DNA of 64,000 nucleotides from Asterella californica (lineage: Eukaryota > Streptophyta > Marchantiopsida > Marchantiales > Aytoniaceae), in the NCBI GenBank assembly GCA_036924285.1, contig JAYKYS010000001.1, positions 6,411,501 to 6,475,500 of the forward strand. Reading direction: 5' to 3'. Position 1 is the stretch's first letter. Each line of letters opens with the position of its first letter. The position numbers were made by a program, and so were the translations under genes. Shown one piece after another: positions 1-12,400 of the stretch. Below the pieces are notes generated by a model, which was not told the origin of the DNA, searched no databases, and saw nothing but the letters and a program-made list of their open reading frames with translations.

Positions 1-640
1 TTTTCTCTTGTTTGGATTTTCCCTTCTTCCCCATCTTCTCTCTTCTTCCCCATCTTCATACCTTCTTCTAGTGAGCTTCCGAGACTTCTATTGAGCTTCC
101 GTGAAAGTGCATGCTGTTGTAGTGCTGCAGGAAGATCATTTCCGTAGGCAGAAGCCTGGGAAGGCTACAGGGGGCATACACCCTATGATTAATCTAACTC
201 GTTGGAATGTGAGTGTGAGAGTAAGGTGTAACAGCCGTACTAGTTGACTTCTGCGAAGCAAGACAGTCTTCTGGAGGTGTGAGAAGCCGAGTTGAACCTC
301 CAGAAGCCGAGAATTACTTCGGGAAGACGGTACTGAAAAGACCGGAAGAAGTGATCTGGAAGCAAGAAGAGCGTCTTCCCGAACTTCTCTGTGAATAGTT
401 GTGTGATATTTTAGTTAGTAGTCGTTTGTTTAGGTCTAGAGCACCTTTTGGAATGTGTGGAAGACGCGTGGTTTTGTGAGAAGACGGGATTTCTAGACAA
501 AACCCGTGTGTTTGTGTGTTTGAACAGATCTTAGAACTTAGAGCAGCGTTACTTGTGCAAATCCTCTGTGGGAACGATATCTTGTATACTAAATGGGCAA
601 AAGGAGTAATCCTGCGACACTACAAGAACACTAGAATAGA
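1..640. repeat. Unidentified LTR-like sequence next to gypsy A
   Basis: No coding potential is visible. The stretch is full of GAAGAC/TCTTCC words and includes a segment near 555-590 (CTCTGTGGGAACGATATC) of a type often found near plant LTR retrotransposon ends. Gypsy A homology stops abruptly at about 640, just after a stop codon in its RNase H/integrase linker, so this looks like a different element that truncated gypsy A. It is not similar to the gypsy A LTR at 5300-6100. The LTR reading is a guess from composition and position. Confidence 0.3.
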
Positions 641-641
641 A

Positions 642-896
642 CTATGTTCCCACATCCTCTTGATCATCTATCATTTCCTTCTCACCGTAATACCTAGCCC
701 TTGATAACATATCTGCCACAAGATTGTCTTTTCCCGCAATATGTCTAAACTCCGGGTTCAAGGACTTGATATATGCTATCCACCTCAACATAGCAATATC
801 TGGAGTTGTACAGCTAGTGATCATTCCCAAGAGAGGTAAACAATCTGTCTCCACAACCACATGTGCTCCTATCAAGTATTCCTTGTCACTCTTCAT
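642..896 (-). pseudogene. pol: Gypsy A RNase H, C-terminal part
   Basis: This continues the frame of 912-2609 after the TGA. It shows the RNase H end with VVVETDCLPLLGMI, then MLRWIAYIKSLNPEF and HIAGKDNLVADMLSRA, matching element C at 31350-31520 almost residue for residue. It stops at a TAG where C has a glutamate codon (DDVGTEFYS). Homology to C disappears within a few tens of bases after that, so the integrase has been lost to deletion or replaced by the sequence at 1-640. Confidence 0.8.
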
Positions 897-911
897 TGCA
901 GTAACTACTCC

Positions 912-2609
912 TCATAGCTCTCTCTTGACCTGAGGGTAATCTCTCTGCCGTGAACTTAACACCTTAGCTCCAAAACGCACCACATATCTATTTCCATCCT
1001 CGTCATCTTGTCCTACAGCCCATCCAATACCAATAGGACTAGTATCAACAGTAAGGATAACAGATCTGCCCAACTCATATGTTACCTTCCGTAGAGTTGG
1101 TGGTGAATCCAAAAGATCCTTCAACTTTCTCATAGATTCACTTTGCTCCTCTTGCCACTGAAATCTTTGCCCCTTCCTCAACAACTTGTACAACGGATCT
1201 GCTACATGAGCAAAGTGTGGAATCCATATATGGTAAAACACACATGCACCTAGAAACCTCCTCACCTCGGTAACTGACCCACATGTCTCCTTCATTCTTC
1301 GAATGGCATCAACCTTGTTTGGACAAGGTTTCCGACCATAAGATCCACATAGGTGCCCCACAATCAACACCTCTTGTTCTCCAAATACAGACTTTGCTCC
1401 TGATAAAGTCAAATGAACCTCCTCCAATCGACTCAATATCTTATCGCAGTCAACTATATGGTCTGCAACAAACTTACGGCACCCCCTCTGATCCTTTACC
1501 TCATTCTTCTCCTCCTCAGCACACCCTTTGATCGGCACATCATCAAGGAATGGCATAGTTTTTTCAGGAATGAAATCCCTCAAAACTTTATTCATGCCAT
1601 TCATCATATGTGCTACAGAATTGGTAGCACTTTGTGGCAAGGTGCACATCCTTAGTAACTCCAAAGGTGTCCTCATTGTAGTCAAGTCTCTACTCTCAAA
1701 GGATAACTGAAACTGATCATAACCTGAATATAAGTCTCCCATTGAATAGATAGCACGACCATCAAAAGCCTCTGTAAACTCGTCTACAATAACTCCTATA
1801 CCCATATTCCTGATAGTCACTTTGTTAACTGGCTGCATATCTTGAATGAATCTCAAAGCTCCACTCTTCTTCGAAACAATAAACCATCTGCTAGAGTAGG
1901 GAGCTATAGATGGTTCCAAGATACCCATCCTAATCCTCTCATTGAGCAAGTCTATCAGCTTTGGTAGATGAGCTCTAGGTACAGGGATAGGACGTAGATT
2001 CCAAGGCACATGCGGTATAGTAAAGATTACCATAGGTCCAACTACACTTGGATCTACACATCCTACTTCATGTGACTCAAACGCAAACGCCTTACCATGC
2101 TTAGATAGTATCTCCCTGAAGCTCTTCTTCTCTTGCTCAGTAAGAAATCCATCACCTCCAATCCTCAACTCCTTCAGTGTTGTTTCTGTGAACTGGTGCC
2201 CAATTCTTCTCGGTCCTCTGAGCGTCGGTTCTCGTGCAGCTCGCTCCATCTTCTGATTGTAATCGAGTGGTAAAGGCAAAGCCACTGGTTTGACTTTCTT
2301 TGCCACTAACTTGTACTTGGTCTCCACATACACCTCTTGTCGATCTATAAACTTATCAATTACATCATAAAGCGCCTTGGAGCTCACTCTCACCACTCTA
2401 TCTACATCATCTATAGAACTTTCTTCTATAGATTTCAACTCCCCTATAGTATCTACCAAATACTGTTCTTCAAACACTCCAGATATATATTCATCTCCTG
2501 CTAACTCTCCACTATCCCACAAAGACTGCTGTACATACTTCACATGTTGCCTCTCAAACCTCTTCAGATTTTCAACCTTCCTATAACACACTGACCCACA
2601 TGACGTCAA
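912..2609 (-). pseudogene. pol: Gypsy A reverse transcriptase and start of RNase H
   Basis: This is a 565-codon frame. RT motifs are present: an IVSKKSGALRFIQDMQPVN block, MGDLYSGYDQFQL, and the catalytic box PFLDDVPIKG near residue 350 in place of the common YxDD. The connection domain contains RRFLGACVFYHIWIPHF, and RNase H begins at VILTVDTSPIGIGWAVGQDD. The frame ends at a TGA in place of the tryptophan codon that element C keeps (KRELWG), so the stop is a point lesion and the reading frame simply continues at 896. The reading as a Ty3/gypsy pol is firm; the lineage within Ty3/gypsy is not determined. Confidence 0.85.
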
Positions 2610-2668
2610 TCGTAATAAGCTAGTGGATAAAGCTTCCTGCTCTACTAGATCAGGCGAGAATCCTATCT

Positions 2669-3250
2669 CTACTGTACCGTTGAAGTCTCGCTCTTCAATG
2701 GTACTCTGCCAAAACCCCTAGACTCTTTAAACTCTTGAGTAATCTTAGGTAGTGGACGGTCTTTCAAGCTATCGCGATTTCTCTCATGTTCTGCAGCAAC
2801 GGTCAAAAACTGAACAGCTCTTTTGCCATCTCTACTACGTATCCTAGCATAGACTGAACCATCATCCATAACTCGTGTCTCCATTCTAACAGCAGTAATG
2901 TAAGGCTGCCCTAGAATGATAGGATAGGTTGACACGTCTTGTACAAAGAAATTCTGAACATCACTGATGTCATCCACAGTTACCTTGATGTTGGGACAAG
3001 CACCATAGAGTTCTCCCCTCTGGTTGTTGGCAGCACGGATAAGCCATCCATGGTCGGTGTCAATGGACCACCTCCCACGCTTGTACAGCTCCTTAGACAT
3101 CAGATTAATCTTTGAGCCGTGATCAATCAATGCCACCACAGGTTCCTCCAGATCTCCCAACTTCACCAAGATCTCTGTGGTTGCTCTTGCCCAATGGTTG
3201 TGAGAGTAATGGCTCTTCTGCGATGCTTCCACCTCATCTTCAAACCTCAA
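2669..3250 (-). pseudogene. pro: Gypsy A retropepsin-like aspartic protease
   Basis: This segment is in the same frame as gag and is separated from it by two stop codons. It contains the retropepsin core VVALIDHGSKINLMSKEL, followed by the ILGQPY flap-like segment seen in gypsy proteases. The catalytic triad reads D-H-G, not the usual D-S/T-G. Element C has the same D-H-G, so this is a property of the family and not a chance mutation of this copy. Its job in the parent element is to cleave the gag-pol polyprotein. The following RT frame is shifted relative to this one. The assignment rests on motif and order. Confidence 0.75.
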
Positions 3251-3412
3251 GTGCTGATACGATCTCCCTTCTGATACTTGAGAGCAGTAACCAGCAATCT
3301 CATCTTCCTCATCCTCCTACAGTTTGGTCCCTAGAGCGTTAAGCGTAGCTGCTTCACCCAAAATCTGACGTTTCCTCTTGATGATATCTATGATAACCTC
3401 ATAGAACTCACG

Positions 3413-5044
3413 CTATGCAATCCCAAGAATCTCACCCAAGGTAAACTCAACCTTCCCATTCAAGATACGATTCTCTAACACTTGCTTCAAGTCTGTAGCA
3501 ATCTCAATGTCAGACTGAAGTTTGTATGCATGCATTTTATCCTTCTCTTTGCTTCTCTCCTTCTCCTTTGGTGTTATAGATGGTAGATCCTCCATAGTTT
3601 CCTCCCGAGTAGGTGTTGTCTCCTGCTTTGTCTCTGGTCTAGCCCTTTCACTCCTTGTAGCAGGTCGTTTGGCTATAGAAGCCTCACCTGCATCCTCCCT
3701 CCTACGTTTTTCTTCTAGTACAGTTTCATGCTGACTTATTGCAACATAAGCATGCACTGACATAGTATCCACAGGGTCATTCCATCCTGTAGTTTCTCGA
3801 ATTGAGTTGCCAATCTTTCGTAGCACATCCTTGTCTAGCTCTGTTCTAGCTACGGACCGCACTACATCAGACCACAACCCAGTAGTCCCTTTCTCCTTCT
3901 CCATCTCCACTTTCACTCCACAGGTAGCAGCATTCACAAGAGAAACAACATGTGATGCTGATATCTCATTCACAAGTCTTTTCATACCACCTTTGCCAAA
4001 GTTGGTTCCCAACATCATCCCAGTCTCTCTCAGATGGATCTTACCATCTTTGAAGAAAATCAGATCCTTCCTCAATGCATCCGAAAACTCCCCACAATCT
4101 CTTCTTACATGGTCTAGGCTATCACACCATATACAACGATAAACAAAGCCTTCTCTCATCTGAGGTCTCTGCATAGCAGGCTGCACATTCTGCTCCTTCT
4201 CTTCTAACCTAGTGAGCTTAAGCTTAAGCTCATTCATACCCTTAATCAACTCATCAAGCGGTGAGTCTTCCTCTCTAGCAATCACCAAAGTGGGCTTAGT
4301 AGGCAACTGCTTGATAGGAATTATCAGAGGTGCTGCTTCACTTACCACCACCTTGTCCCTTCTTCTCTGTCTCTTGGTCAGCAAAGAGACAGCCTCTTCA
4401 ACCTCCTTCCAGTAAGTCTTCAATCCTCTCTCCTCACTCTTGTCTTCTAGCAACAGTTCAAGCTTCTCCTGAATAGTCACGTCTGCTGCTTGTAAGAAAA
4501 GCTCGATCTTCTCCACCTCCAGTGTAAGCTTCTCTGTCCTAGAAAGCTGAGCATACTGACGATCAAACTCCCTTAACAACTCATTTACAGACAAACCTTT
4601 GTTAGGCTTAACCACCCACTCCAAGAACGTTCTCTTGGTCACCCTCTCTGAATCTTCAGTGTAGTACTCCTCCTTCAAAGCGCGAATAAAGCTTTCCCAA
4701 CTCTGTCGTTGCTGCTGCTTGAGCTCCTTCACACGCCCACGAATCTCAGGCACAACAACAAGTTCAAAGTTCTCCACCATCTCCTTCTCAGGTACCTTGT
4801 TCACCTCCATCTCCCTAGCATAGTATCGCACGTACTTGGAAATATCTGTCCCCTTGAACTGGTCCATCTGATGCACCACAGATTGCAATGCTTTGGTTGC
4901 TAATACCTCCTTCCTCTCTATGCTCTGCTGCTCCTGCATAAACATGGAAAAAGCTTGGAACATCTTCATCGTAGCAGCATCCAACTGAACAGGTTGATGA
5001 GCAGCAGCAGCAGCACCTCCACTTGATGATCCTTGGTTGGTCAT
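3413..5044 (-). pseudogene. gag: Gypsy A gag polyprotein, N-terminal part
   Basis: An open frame of 543 codons begins with ATG at 5044. It encodes a capsid-like helical region rich in charged residues, then a zinc-knuckle-like motif (CIWCDSLDHVRRDC) near residue 310, then a basic, lysine/glutamate-rich tail. The same order is seen in the gag of element C (28065 onward), for example the shared block TKRTFLEW / TKKSFLEW. The frame ends in a TAG where element C has a lysine codon (IAKREF), and the same frame continues into the protease, so gag and protease were once one ORF. A second in-frame TAG lies near 3318. No host function is expected; gag forms the virus-like particle. Confidence 0.8.
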
Positions 5045-5114
5045 GATATCTGATCCTGTAACACTCTCAAGAAAACTCCCACCCTAGGTGTTTCACGTCG
5101 AGTTCATCAAAAGA

Positions 5115-6110
5115 GAGTATGTCGGAGTGTGATCCGTCTACCTAGGAAAGCGCCGGGCTTCTGGCTGTGGTTGTTTACTCAAGAGGTTGGCTTTCAGGTC
5201 ACAACAGGGGCTATAAACACTCACACATGTGTAGGATCCTCTAATATGCTCAAAAGCAAAATTTAGGTCTAACTAGTAGTAATAGGTTTAGGCGGTGAAC
5301 TTTGACACTCAAAGAGAGGAAAACTATGAAGGTTTAGACTTCTAAACTTCCCCTACATGTAAATAAGGTCCTACTGAACACACACACGAAGTTTCACCCT
5401 GAGATCAAATTCTAGCACCGAGATGTTGACAAAAAAGTTCTGAGTAAGAAAATTATGGCAATTTTTGGTACCCAGATGGTTATTTCAACCTAGAACAGAA
5501 GATTGGCTTGATGAATTTCAAATATTTTCACAGTATTTGAAGTCTACAGGATGCTGAACATCCCTGTGAAGTTGGGACTCCTGAATGTACACAGAACTCC
5601 AGATCTCCTCCTCTTAAGTCGCTGCTCTAGATTAAGAGCTTTTCAGACCCCCTCAGCTTCAGCGGCCGCCTTGAATTACTCAGTGGCTCAATCTATATGA
5701 AAATTTTTGGGAAATCGTAGCCCTGCTGGCAGAGAACACACCCTCGAAGTTTTGAAGCAATTTCCTCAAATCTGCTGCGAGTGACACTGAAAACCCTAAA
5801 TCCAACAAAAGTGATTCAATTCTAGCACAATTCGAACTTCAATTGGTCATAACTTCGTCTTTATTGCCTCAAATCGATCAAAAATTTCACTGGAAGTGCT
5901 TGGCATGACGAGCTCTATCTCCCTGTGCTCTCAGATTTTGAAGATCCCCCCCCCCAATTGCTCGAAATCCACTCTGGAGCTCTGTTTCTAAACTTAGAGT
6001 TTTAGAAAAGACAAAAATGGACCAATGGGAGTTCATAGCTCCACTTGACTTTCCTTTTGTGCCTTAAACTACCTGGTAACTTATCTACACTCAAAGGTGT
6101 GCCTTATGAT
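5115..6110 (-). repeat. LTR of gypsy A
   Basis: In minus-strand sense this stretch precedes the primer-binding-like site and gag, where the 5' LTR should be. It is clearly related to 20930-21740 on the plus strand: both share the runs around CTCCCATTGGTCC/TTCCCATTGGTCT, CATGCCAAGCAC/CGTGCCAAGCAC, and CAGCAGGGCTACGA. The outer edge is only approximate, since similarity fades near 6100. A poly-C tract lies at 5948-5957. Confidence 0.65.
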
Positions 6111-7430
6111 GCAGCTTTAGACTGTTCTTGGTCTGAAAAGCAAACCTCACGTTAACTATCATTGATCACCATCCGTATATATGTAATGCATCTTATTGTC
6201 AATCAACCAACATATTTAGCTAGTACATGAATGTAGGGAAAAACATGAACTTAGCTACTCTTGTTTTTGTATCCTCGTATGCAATCCGAATAAAATCTGT
6301 TGTTGATGTTTTTGCCAACTACAACTCAACTGTCAATGTAGATGAATGCTAACAACCAAGGCGTTCAGTGAGAACTTTCAAAGATCATTGTAACTGTTTC
6401 TATAATATTCTATTCTATTGCATATCTGAGAACGTTCTAAAATTACAATGATCCAATCATTGCTAGAAAGACTTCAGACAAACTAAATATTTCATGGTTG
6501 GAATCATCGTTCTCTCCACTTATATACCCTATGCAGAGGTCATATTGAAGTTAATAGGCTATATGACCAACCCCTTAAATCAATGAAGAAAGTTGGTTTT
6601 TGATCGATTCACAATTTTGAGAATGTCATTAGTTTTGAAGCAATTGGATTAAACCTCTAAATATACACAATTGTACCATATGTATGTCCCAAGCTTGTCA
6701 TCATTTGCCAATGCCTTTCCAAGGTGGTTGGTTGAGGTTTGTTAGCTAAGGCATGCATAATAATCTCCTCCACATTCAAAAGGAGGAGGTATATGCACAC
6801 CTATGAATATATGACTTAACATTTCCTCTTAGAAGGGTCAGGTCATATGTTAATATGTATCAAAGTCAAATTATTTTGTAATCGTAGAGGAGACTGTGTT
6901 GAATGGAGGAAAATATTTGTTTCAGCTCAGAACAGTTACATGTTTTCTTTCTTCATAGAGCCCATTTGTAACATTCACATCACAAAAATTTACTATAGTT
7001 TTTTAAATTTATTACATATAATTTAGTTCTTCAAACATAGAAATGTAATTTGTTTGGTTAATCTGCTTGGTGCTTAATGATAGATGTTTAATGAATTATG
7101 CATGTTTTGATTAGTGCAGAGAATTATTTTCATTTTTCCAGAAAAAAGATATTTTCCAAAGTCATGATGTACAACCAACCACTTGTAATCATTTTAAGAC
7201 TATATTCTCATTTGTCTTTTTCTTTCTCTCCACTCTCATACTCATTTGGGATGCATATCAAGGTGTTTTGAAAAGTTAAAACTTTGTTTAAATCTTTTCT
7301 TTTTATTTCTTATTTTTAAGTGCGAAACTAGACAGAGTCCGTGGGTATTTAGAGAGATTTCTTCTTTTGATGAAACGGTAGAGTACGATGTCTCCCTAAA
7401 GTGGGCAAGACTGGTGAGAGTAGCGCTCTC
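6110..7430. other. AT-rich intergenic sequence
   Basis: Apart from the twin-hairpin repeat at 6751-6850, I see nothing here. The open frames are short, AT-rich and show no recognisable domain. Confidence 0.5.
6751..6850 (-). repeat. Twin-hairpin repeat, copy 1
   Basis: Two adjacent inverted repeats. One is the CTCCTCC...GGAGGAGG hairpin, flanked by GCATGCAT and TATATGC. The other is at 6808-6847 (ATATGACTTAACA.../...GGTCAGGTCATAT). In this copy the CTCCTCC hairpin comes first on the plus strand, so the element lies in minus orientation relative to the copies at 37089 and 39064. Confidence 0.5.
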
Positions 7431-9057
7431 GTGACAGAAACAAACTGAAATTACAGCTAAGAGATATGATCAGGCTTGGCCTGGGAGTTACACCTACCAG
7501 AAGCGCTTGCTGGCCCTTTTGTTCTTCGAGTTCATCGTGGCTTTTTATATTGAAATGTGTCTCTGGTCCAGAAAACGAAAACCTGTAACACTGTCGGTTC
7601 TTTGACTGTAACACAGTCCGTCTTCATTTCAGTCGTGAGTGCCCAAATCATCGGTGTCGATTGACATCGTTCGCAAAACCTCGGGCTTGGAATTCCTAAT
7701 CGGGAACAATCCTTCTTTAATAGTCTTCTGTCATGCACTTTCTGAACTACTCCTTGCGGAATCTGGCTGCTCTGTTCGTTCAGGGAATTCGAACGCTGGT
7801 TCAGATGTGCAAGTTTTCTGTTTATCATGGATTCTTAATAGACTTCACCATCTCCTGATCTCCTGCTTAATAATTTCTAAAGTCAGCGACACTAGAAACT
7901 GATAACCTTTCTGAGAGACAATGCATACAGTGAGGAATGAACATATCCCACGGGTAAGGAAGGGACTCTAACAGTCCAATCTGAGGATCACTACAAATCG
8001 CTGTCAAAAAGGAACATGTCAAGACTTTAATACTATGAGACGTAGAGTTCATGACGGAGGAAAATGTTCCTTCCAAATGTGCTGTGATCATACCCCGCGA
8101 ACGTATATGAACCAAAAAACTGCTAGGCATGTGATACCTGGATAGATGAATCCATTCTGAACAGTAATGACTAAATAAAGGACAGTCACAGGAAGATTCA
8201 TAGAGGGGACGGAAAGTATGGATCTAGAAACAAAATGGCCTGACTTGCAATTGCTTCAAGCAGAATTTATTCTGATATATGTACTTACTAAACCCTACAC
8301 AACCGCAATCACCCTGTATGTTCATGATCACGTGTCTAGTTAGCTAGACACGTGATCAAGCTTCGAGCTGAATTTGAAGTCCATGGAGAAAATTAAACAG
8401 ACCTGTACTCGTTTAAGCTCTGGTGCTCGAAGTCTCCTGATCGTCAGTCTAGCTCGACCCAGAATCCGAGGGTTCTACTCCAAACTCTACTAACTATAGC
8501 ATGTGCAATCTGGCTGTTTCACGTTGGTTCGACCGAGATTCTATCTGCAGTTCTCATGTCCATCTTTGAAATAGAGTGCAAGTGCGATGGATAGTAACGG
8601 TTTCGGCCTAACACTGGTTCAAGAACACTAATCAGACGACGTACAAGTGTCCTTCTTAATACTCACGCTAAGTTTTAATATAAGCCTAATAATAAATTAA
8701 TTTTAAGACTTCTGTGATATAACTTGTCATATAGATCTAACGTATAGTCAGAACGGTCACCTCCCCAGTAAGCAGCTTATGAATAGTGCCTCAGTCCTGG
8801 CCACCGTTTCCTTCTCTTATATCGTTCGAACCATAAGTTGTGGGTACATTCATGTTCAAGACAACATATTCTGGTCTTACCGAGGTTTTTACATCTGGGC
8901 GGTGTAGCGGCCGTCTGTGACCCAAGCGGGAGTAAGAGAGTGGGGAGTTGGAACCGTCCCTGAGGACCGATGGGATCATGTGGAAGGCATGCCCACCTGA
9001 AGCCCAGAGTCTCCTCTGGGCTCTTCCACGTAAGTGAGAAGGGTTCGGGGAGATAGT
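7430..9057 (+). repeat. Degenerate tandem unit, left of the copia insertion
   Basis: This stretch resembles 15600-17050 in the same order. Shared landmarks are GCCTGGGAGTTAC, GGAAGATT-ATAGAGGGG, AAGCTTCGAGCTGAA, CTGCAGTTCTCATGTCCA, ATCTAACGTATAGTCAG, TCAGTCCTGGCCACCG and CTGGGCGGTGTAGCGGCC. It continues at 13987 on the other side of the copia element. No intact ORF is present; short frames do not look like known proteins. A perfect 15-bp inverted repeat with a 4-base loop lies at 8325-8358. The unit may be an old transposable element or a local duplication; I cannot tell which. Confidence 0.6.
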
Positions 9058-9062
9058 GTAGA
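9058..9062 (+). repeat. Target-site duplication GTAGA, left
   Basis: GTAGA directly precedes the 5' LTR and recurs directly after the 3' LTR at 13982-13986, as expected for a copia integrase. Confidence 0.9.
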
Positions 9063-9383
9063 TGTTAAATATCATTAGAGGTCACATCTAAACTCTGCGG
9101 AAGGTAAGTCACTTTGAGGTGACAGCAGTTATGTATCATTAGTATATTAACTCACATTCCCTGTAGAGTAGTATGAGTCGGAGGCCCTTTCTGTCTGTAC
9201 CAGTTCTGAAGTCTAAGTAAAGCTGTGCACATATCATCTCGGAATATTTCTGTTCAGTTCTCCTTCTGATTAGTTTTAACAGGCTGATCTGTTATCAGTT
9301 CTAATAGGCTGGTAGCATTCTGTTGTGGGAGATAAATTCTATATTCTGAGAGACTAAGGAGTACAGTTCTCAGTTTTGTAACA
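9063..9383 (+). repeat. Copia 5' LTR (321 bp)
   Basis: Begins TG and ends CA. It lacks 82 bp present in the 3' LTR. The missing segment lies between two AGGTAA copies, so it looks like a deletion between short direct repeats, after or during reverse transcription. The rest is identical to the 3' LTR by eye. Confidence 0.9.
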
Positions 9384-9395
9384 TGGTATCAGAGC
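9384..9395 (+). promoter_or_regulatory. Primer-binding site (initiator Met tRNA)
   Basis: TGGTATCAGAGC lies immediately 3' of the 5' LTR. It is the standard plant copia minus-strand priming site. Confidence 0.9.
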
Positions 9396-9491
9396 ACAGG
9401 TTGCTCAAGCTAAGGGTTTAAAATTCTGATAATCTGATATTTAGTTTCTGGGGTTTTTTTTTGGACTCATCTTTTCAGCAAGATAGCATCC

Positions 9492-12400
9492 ATGGCTGCT
9501 ACTTTCAGTGAGTTTGGTTTGAATGAGAGCACTAGGCTTTCAGGTCCTAATAATTACAGTTCCTGGAAACTGATCATGAAAGCCATTCTGAGTGAGAAGG
9601 ATCTATGGGGTGTGGTTTCTGGAGAAGAGAAGCTTGCTCCATTTTATGATGAGAGTTCTCCTGAAACTCTAAGATTCATTAAGAAGCAAACTAGAGCATT
9701 AGCCAATATTCTGCTTGCTGTGAAGGAGAGTATCAGGCTTACCATTGAGGCTTGTGATACAGGAAGAGAAGCTTGGGAGAAGCTAGCTAGCAGATATGAT
9801 AATGTGAGCAAAAATAGAGTAGCAAAGTTGAAGAATGATCTACACTCTATCAAGATGGATGAGAGTGCAGATATTCATGAACACCTTGAGAAGATAGATG
9901 GTATTTATGTGCAGCTAACCAGAGCAGGAGGGACATATGATGATGAAGATCTAGTTTCTATAACTTTGAATAGTCTTAGTACTCCATATTTTCATTTTGT
10001 TTCTGATATCAACAGAAGGGAGAGTATGCCAACTTATGAGGAGTTGTGCAGTTTACTACATGAAGAAGAGCAGCTGATCAGAAAGTTTTTCCCTCAGAAG
10101 AATCAAGGATCTGCTTTTATGGTGAAGACTTACAGAAGAGAGGAGCAGCAATCTCAGAAACATGGGTCTTCCTACTCAGGAAATCAAGGCACAACTTTTT
10201 GCTCATTCTGTAAGAAGAAAGGTCACAAGATTGAAGAGTGCAGAAAGAAGTTGGGAACTTGTTTCTTCTGTGGAAAGAAAGGTCACAAGATTGAAGATTG
10301 CTATGCTAGAAAGGCAAATGAAGGTCAGAATTCTACTTCAAGTAATGTTGCTGCTCAAGAAGATGCACAAGAAGAGAAGGATGTTGGTAATATGTTTATT
10401 ACCAGCTTGATATCTACAACAACAGAAGACAAGAATTGGTACATTGATTCTGGTGCTTCTAAGCACATGACCAGCCAAAGATCACTCTTGAAGGACTTTT
10501 CAGCAACAGCAGGCTCTAAGGTTACTCAAGCTGATGGTACAGGATGTGAAGTTCAAGGTACTGGAGTTGTGACAGTGAAAACAAGTGAAGGGGATCTGAA
10601 GAGTATACAAGAGGTACTCTTTATTCCAAAGCTCACTAAGAACTTGCTTTCTGTTGGAAAAATCACAGACCATGGAATGAAGGTGATTTTTGATGATACA
10701 AAGGTGCAGATACTGGATGGTTCACATAATCAGAGAGTTATTGCTTCAGGAAGGAGAGATCAGAAGTCAGGATTATATATCTTGAATGTTGAGCCTCAAG
10801 TCCAAGAAGTCTCTATGGTTGTTGATTCTTATAATCAAGCAAGTCTTTGGCACCAGAGATTTGCACACTTGAACTTTGGAAGTCTGAAACATATGATGGA
10901 TAATCATATGGTAGAAGGACTACCAAGGATGAAGCTACCAACTACTGGAGATATATGTGAAGGATGTATGTTTGGAAAACAAAGCAGAAAGAGTTTTCCA
11001 AAGGAGGGAGGTGCAAGAACAAAGGAGTTGTTGGCCTTGGTCCATTCAGATGTTTGTGGACCTATGCAAACAAGCTCTATTGGAGGCTGTAAGTATTTTC
11101 TGACATTTATTGATGATGTGAGCAGAAAGACATGGATCTACTTCCTAAAACAGAAGTCTGAAGTATTTGAATACTTCAAGAAGTTCAAGGCTCTTGTAGA
11201 AAATCAAAGTGGCAAGAAGATTAAAGTTCTCAGATCAGATAGAGGAGGAGAATATTGTTCTAACCTCTTTACTCAGTTTTGTGAAGAGCATGGTATTCAA
11301 AGGCAACTTTCCACAGCTTATACTCCACAACAAAATGGTGTAGCTGAAAGGAAAAATAGAGTGATTGTGGAGAGTGGCAGATCCATGCTGAAGGTCGAGA
11401 ATCTTCCCAATTATTTTTGGGCTGAAGCTTGCAACACAGCTGTTTACATTATGAACAGAGCATATACAACAGCTGTGCAGCATAAGACACCTGAAGAGAC
11501 ATTTACAGGAGTGAAACCAGATGTGTCTCACTTCAGGATTTTTGGGTGCACAGCTTACATGCACATCAATGATGAGAAGAGACAGAAGTTGGATGCAAAA
11601 TCTGAGAAGTGTATATTTGTGGGCTATGCTGAGCAAACCAAGGGTTACAAAGTATACAATCAGTCTATAAGAAAGACTCACATCAGCAGAGATGTCAGAT
11701 TCTCTGAGTTGGATTCTGATCTGATGGAAGGTGAGAAAGAAACTTGTGATACATTCAGATTTAAGCTACCTACAAGTGAAGATCAGATTGATTCAGAATC
11801 TGATAAATCTGATATTGAGGTGGACTTGGAGCAGTCAACATCTCTCACTAATCCTAGTGAAGAGCAACTTGAATTTCAACAAAATTCTGAATCTGAGTTA
11901 CCAAGTATTCATGAAGCTAAAGGAGATGACTTACAACATGCAGCAGATTCTCAAGTAAGGAGATCAGAAAGAGTTAGAAGACCACCAGCAAGGCTTGATG
12001 ATTACTGTGGACTTGCTGAAAGTATTCAGGAGGATGATCCACTTACATTTGAAGAAGCTAACAAAGATCCTGGTTGGAGACAAGCTATGCAAGAGGAGTA
12101 TAAAATGCTACTCAAAAATCATACGTGGGATTTGGTTAAGCTACCAGGAGGAAAAAGAGCCATCCAATGCAAATGGATTTACAAAACCAAGCTACAATCA
12201 GATGGTTCAGTTGACAAGCTGAAAGCAAGGTTAGTAGCAAGAGGATTTCAGCAACAAGAAGGGATTGATTATGGAGAAACTTTTGCACCAGTTGCAAAAT
12301 GGGATTCAATCAGACTTGTAATGGCTCTTGCTGGTCATTACCACTGGGAAATACATCAGATGGATGTGAAGTCAGCTTTCCTTCATGGAGAGTTAGAGGA

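Larger units (their letters stand above)
642..6110 (-). mobile_element. Ty3/gypsy retrotransposon A, truncated and decayed
   Basis: On the minus strand this reads LTR (about 6100-5115), primer-binding-like site (TGATGAACTCGACGTGAA, about 5110-5090), gag, aspartic protease, reverse transcriptase and RNase H. The order gag-PR-RT-RH is that of Ty3/gypsy elements. The integrase and 3' LTR are absent because homology ends at about 640. The LTR is related to 20930-21740 on the plus strand but not to the LTRs of element C at 25965, although the coding domains of A and C are clearly homologous. Several in-frame stops make it non-functional. Confidence 0.8.

Noticed and set aside
1283..4903. Several plus-strand ORFs of 60-110 codons.
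   Set aside because: All are shadows opposite gypsy A pol and gag.
7396..7828. Overlapping minus-strand ORFs of 72 and 98 codons.
   Set aside because: No motifs, not conserved in the related units at 15-17 kb.
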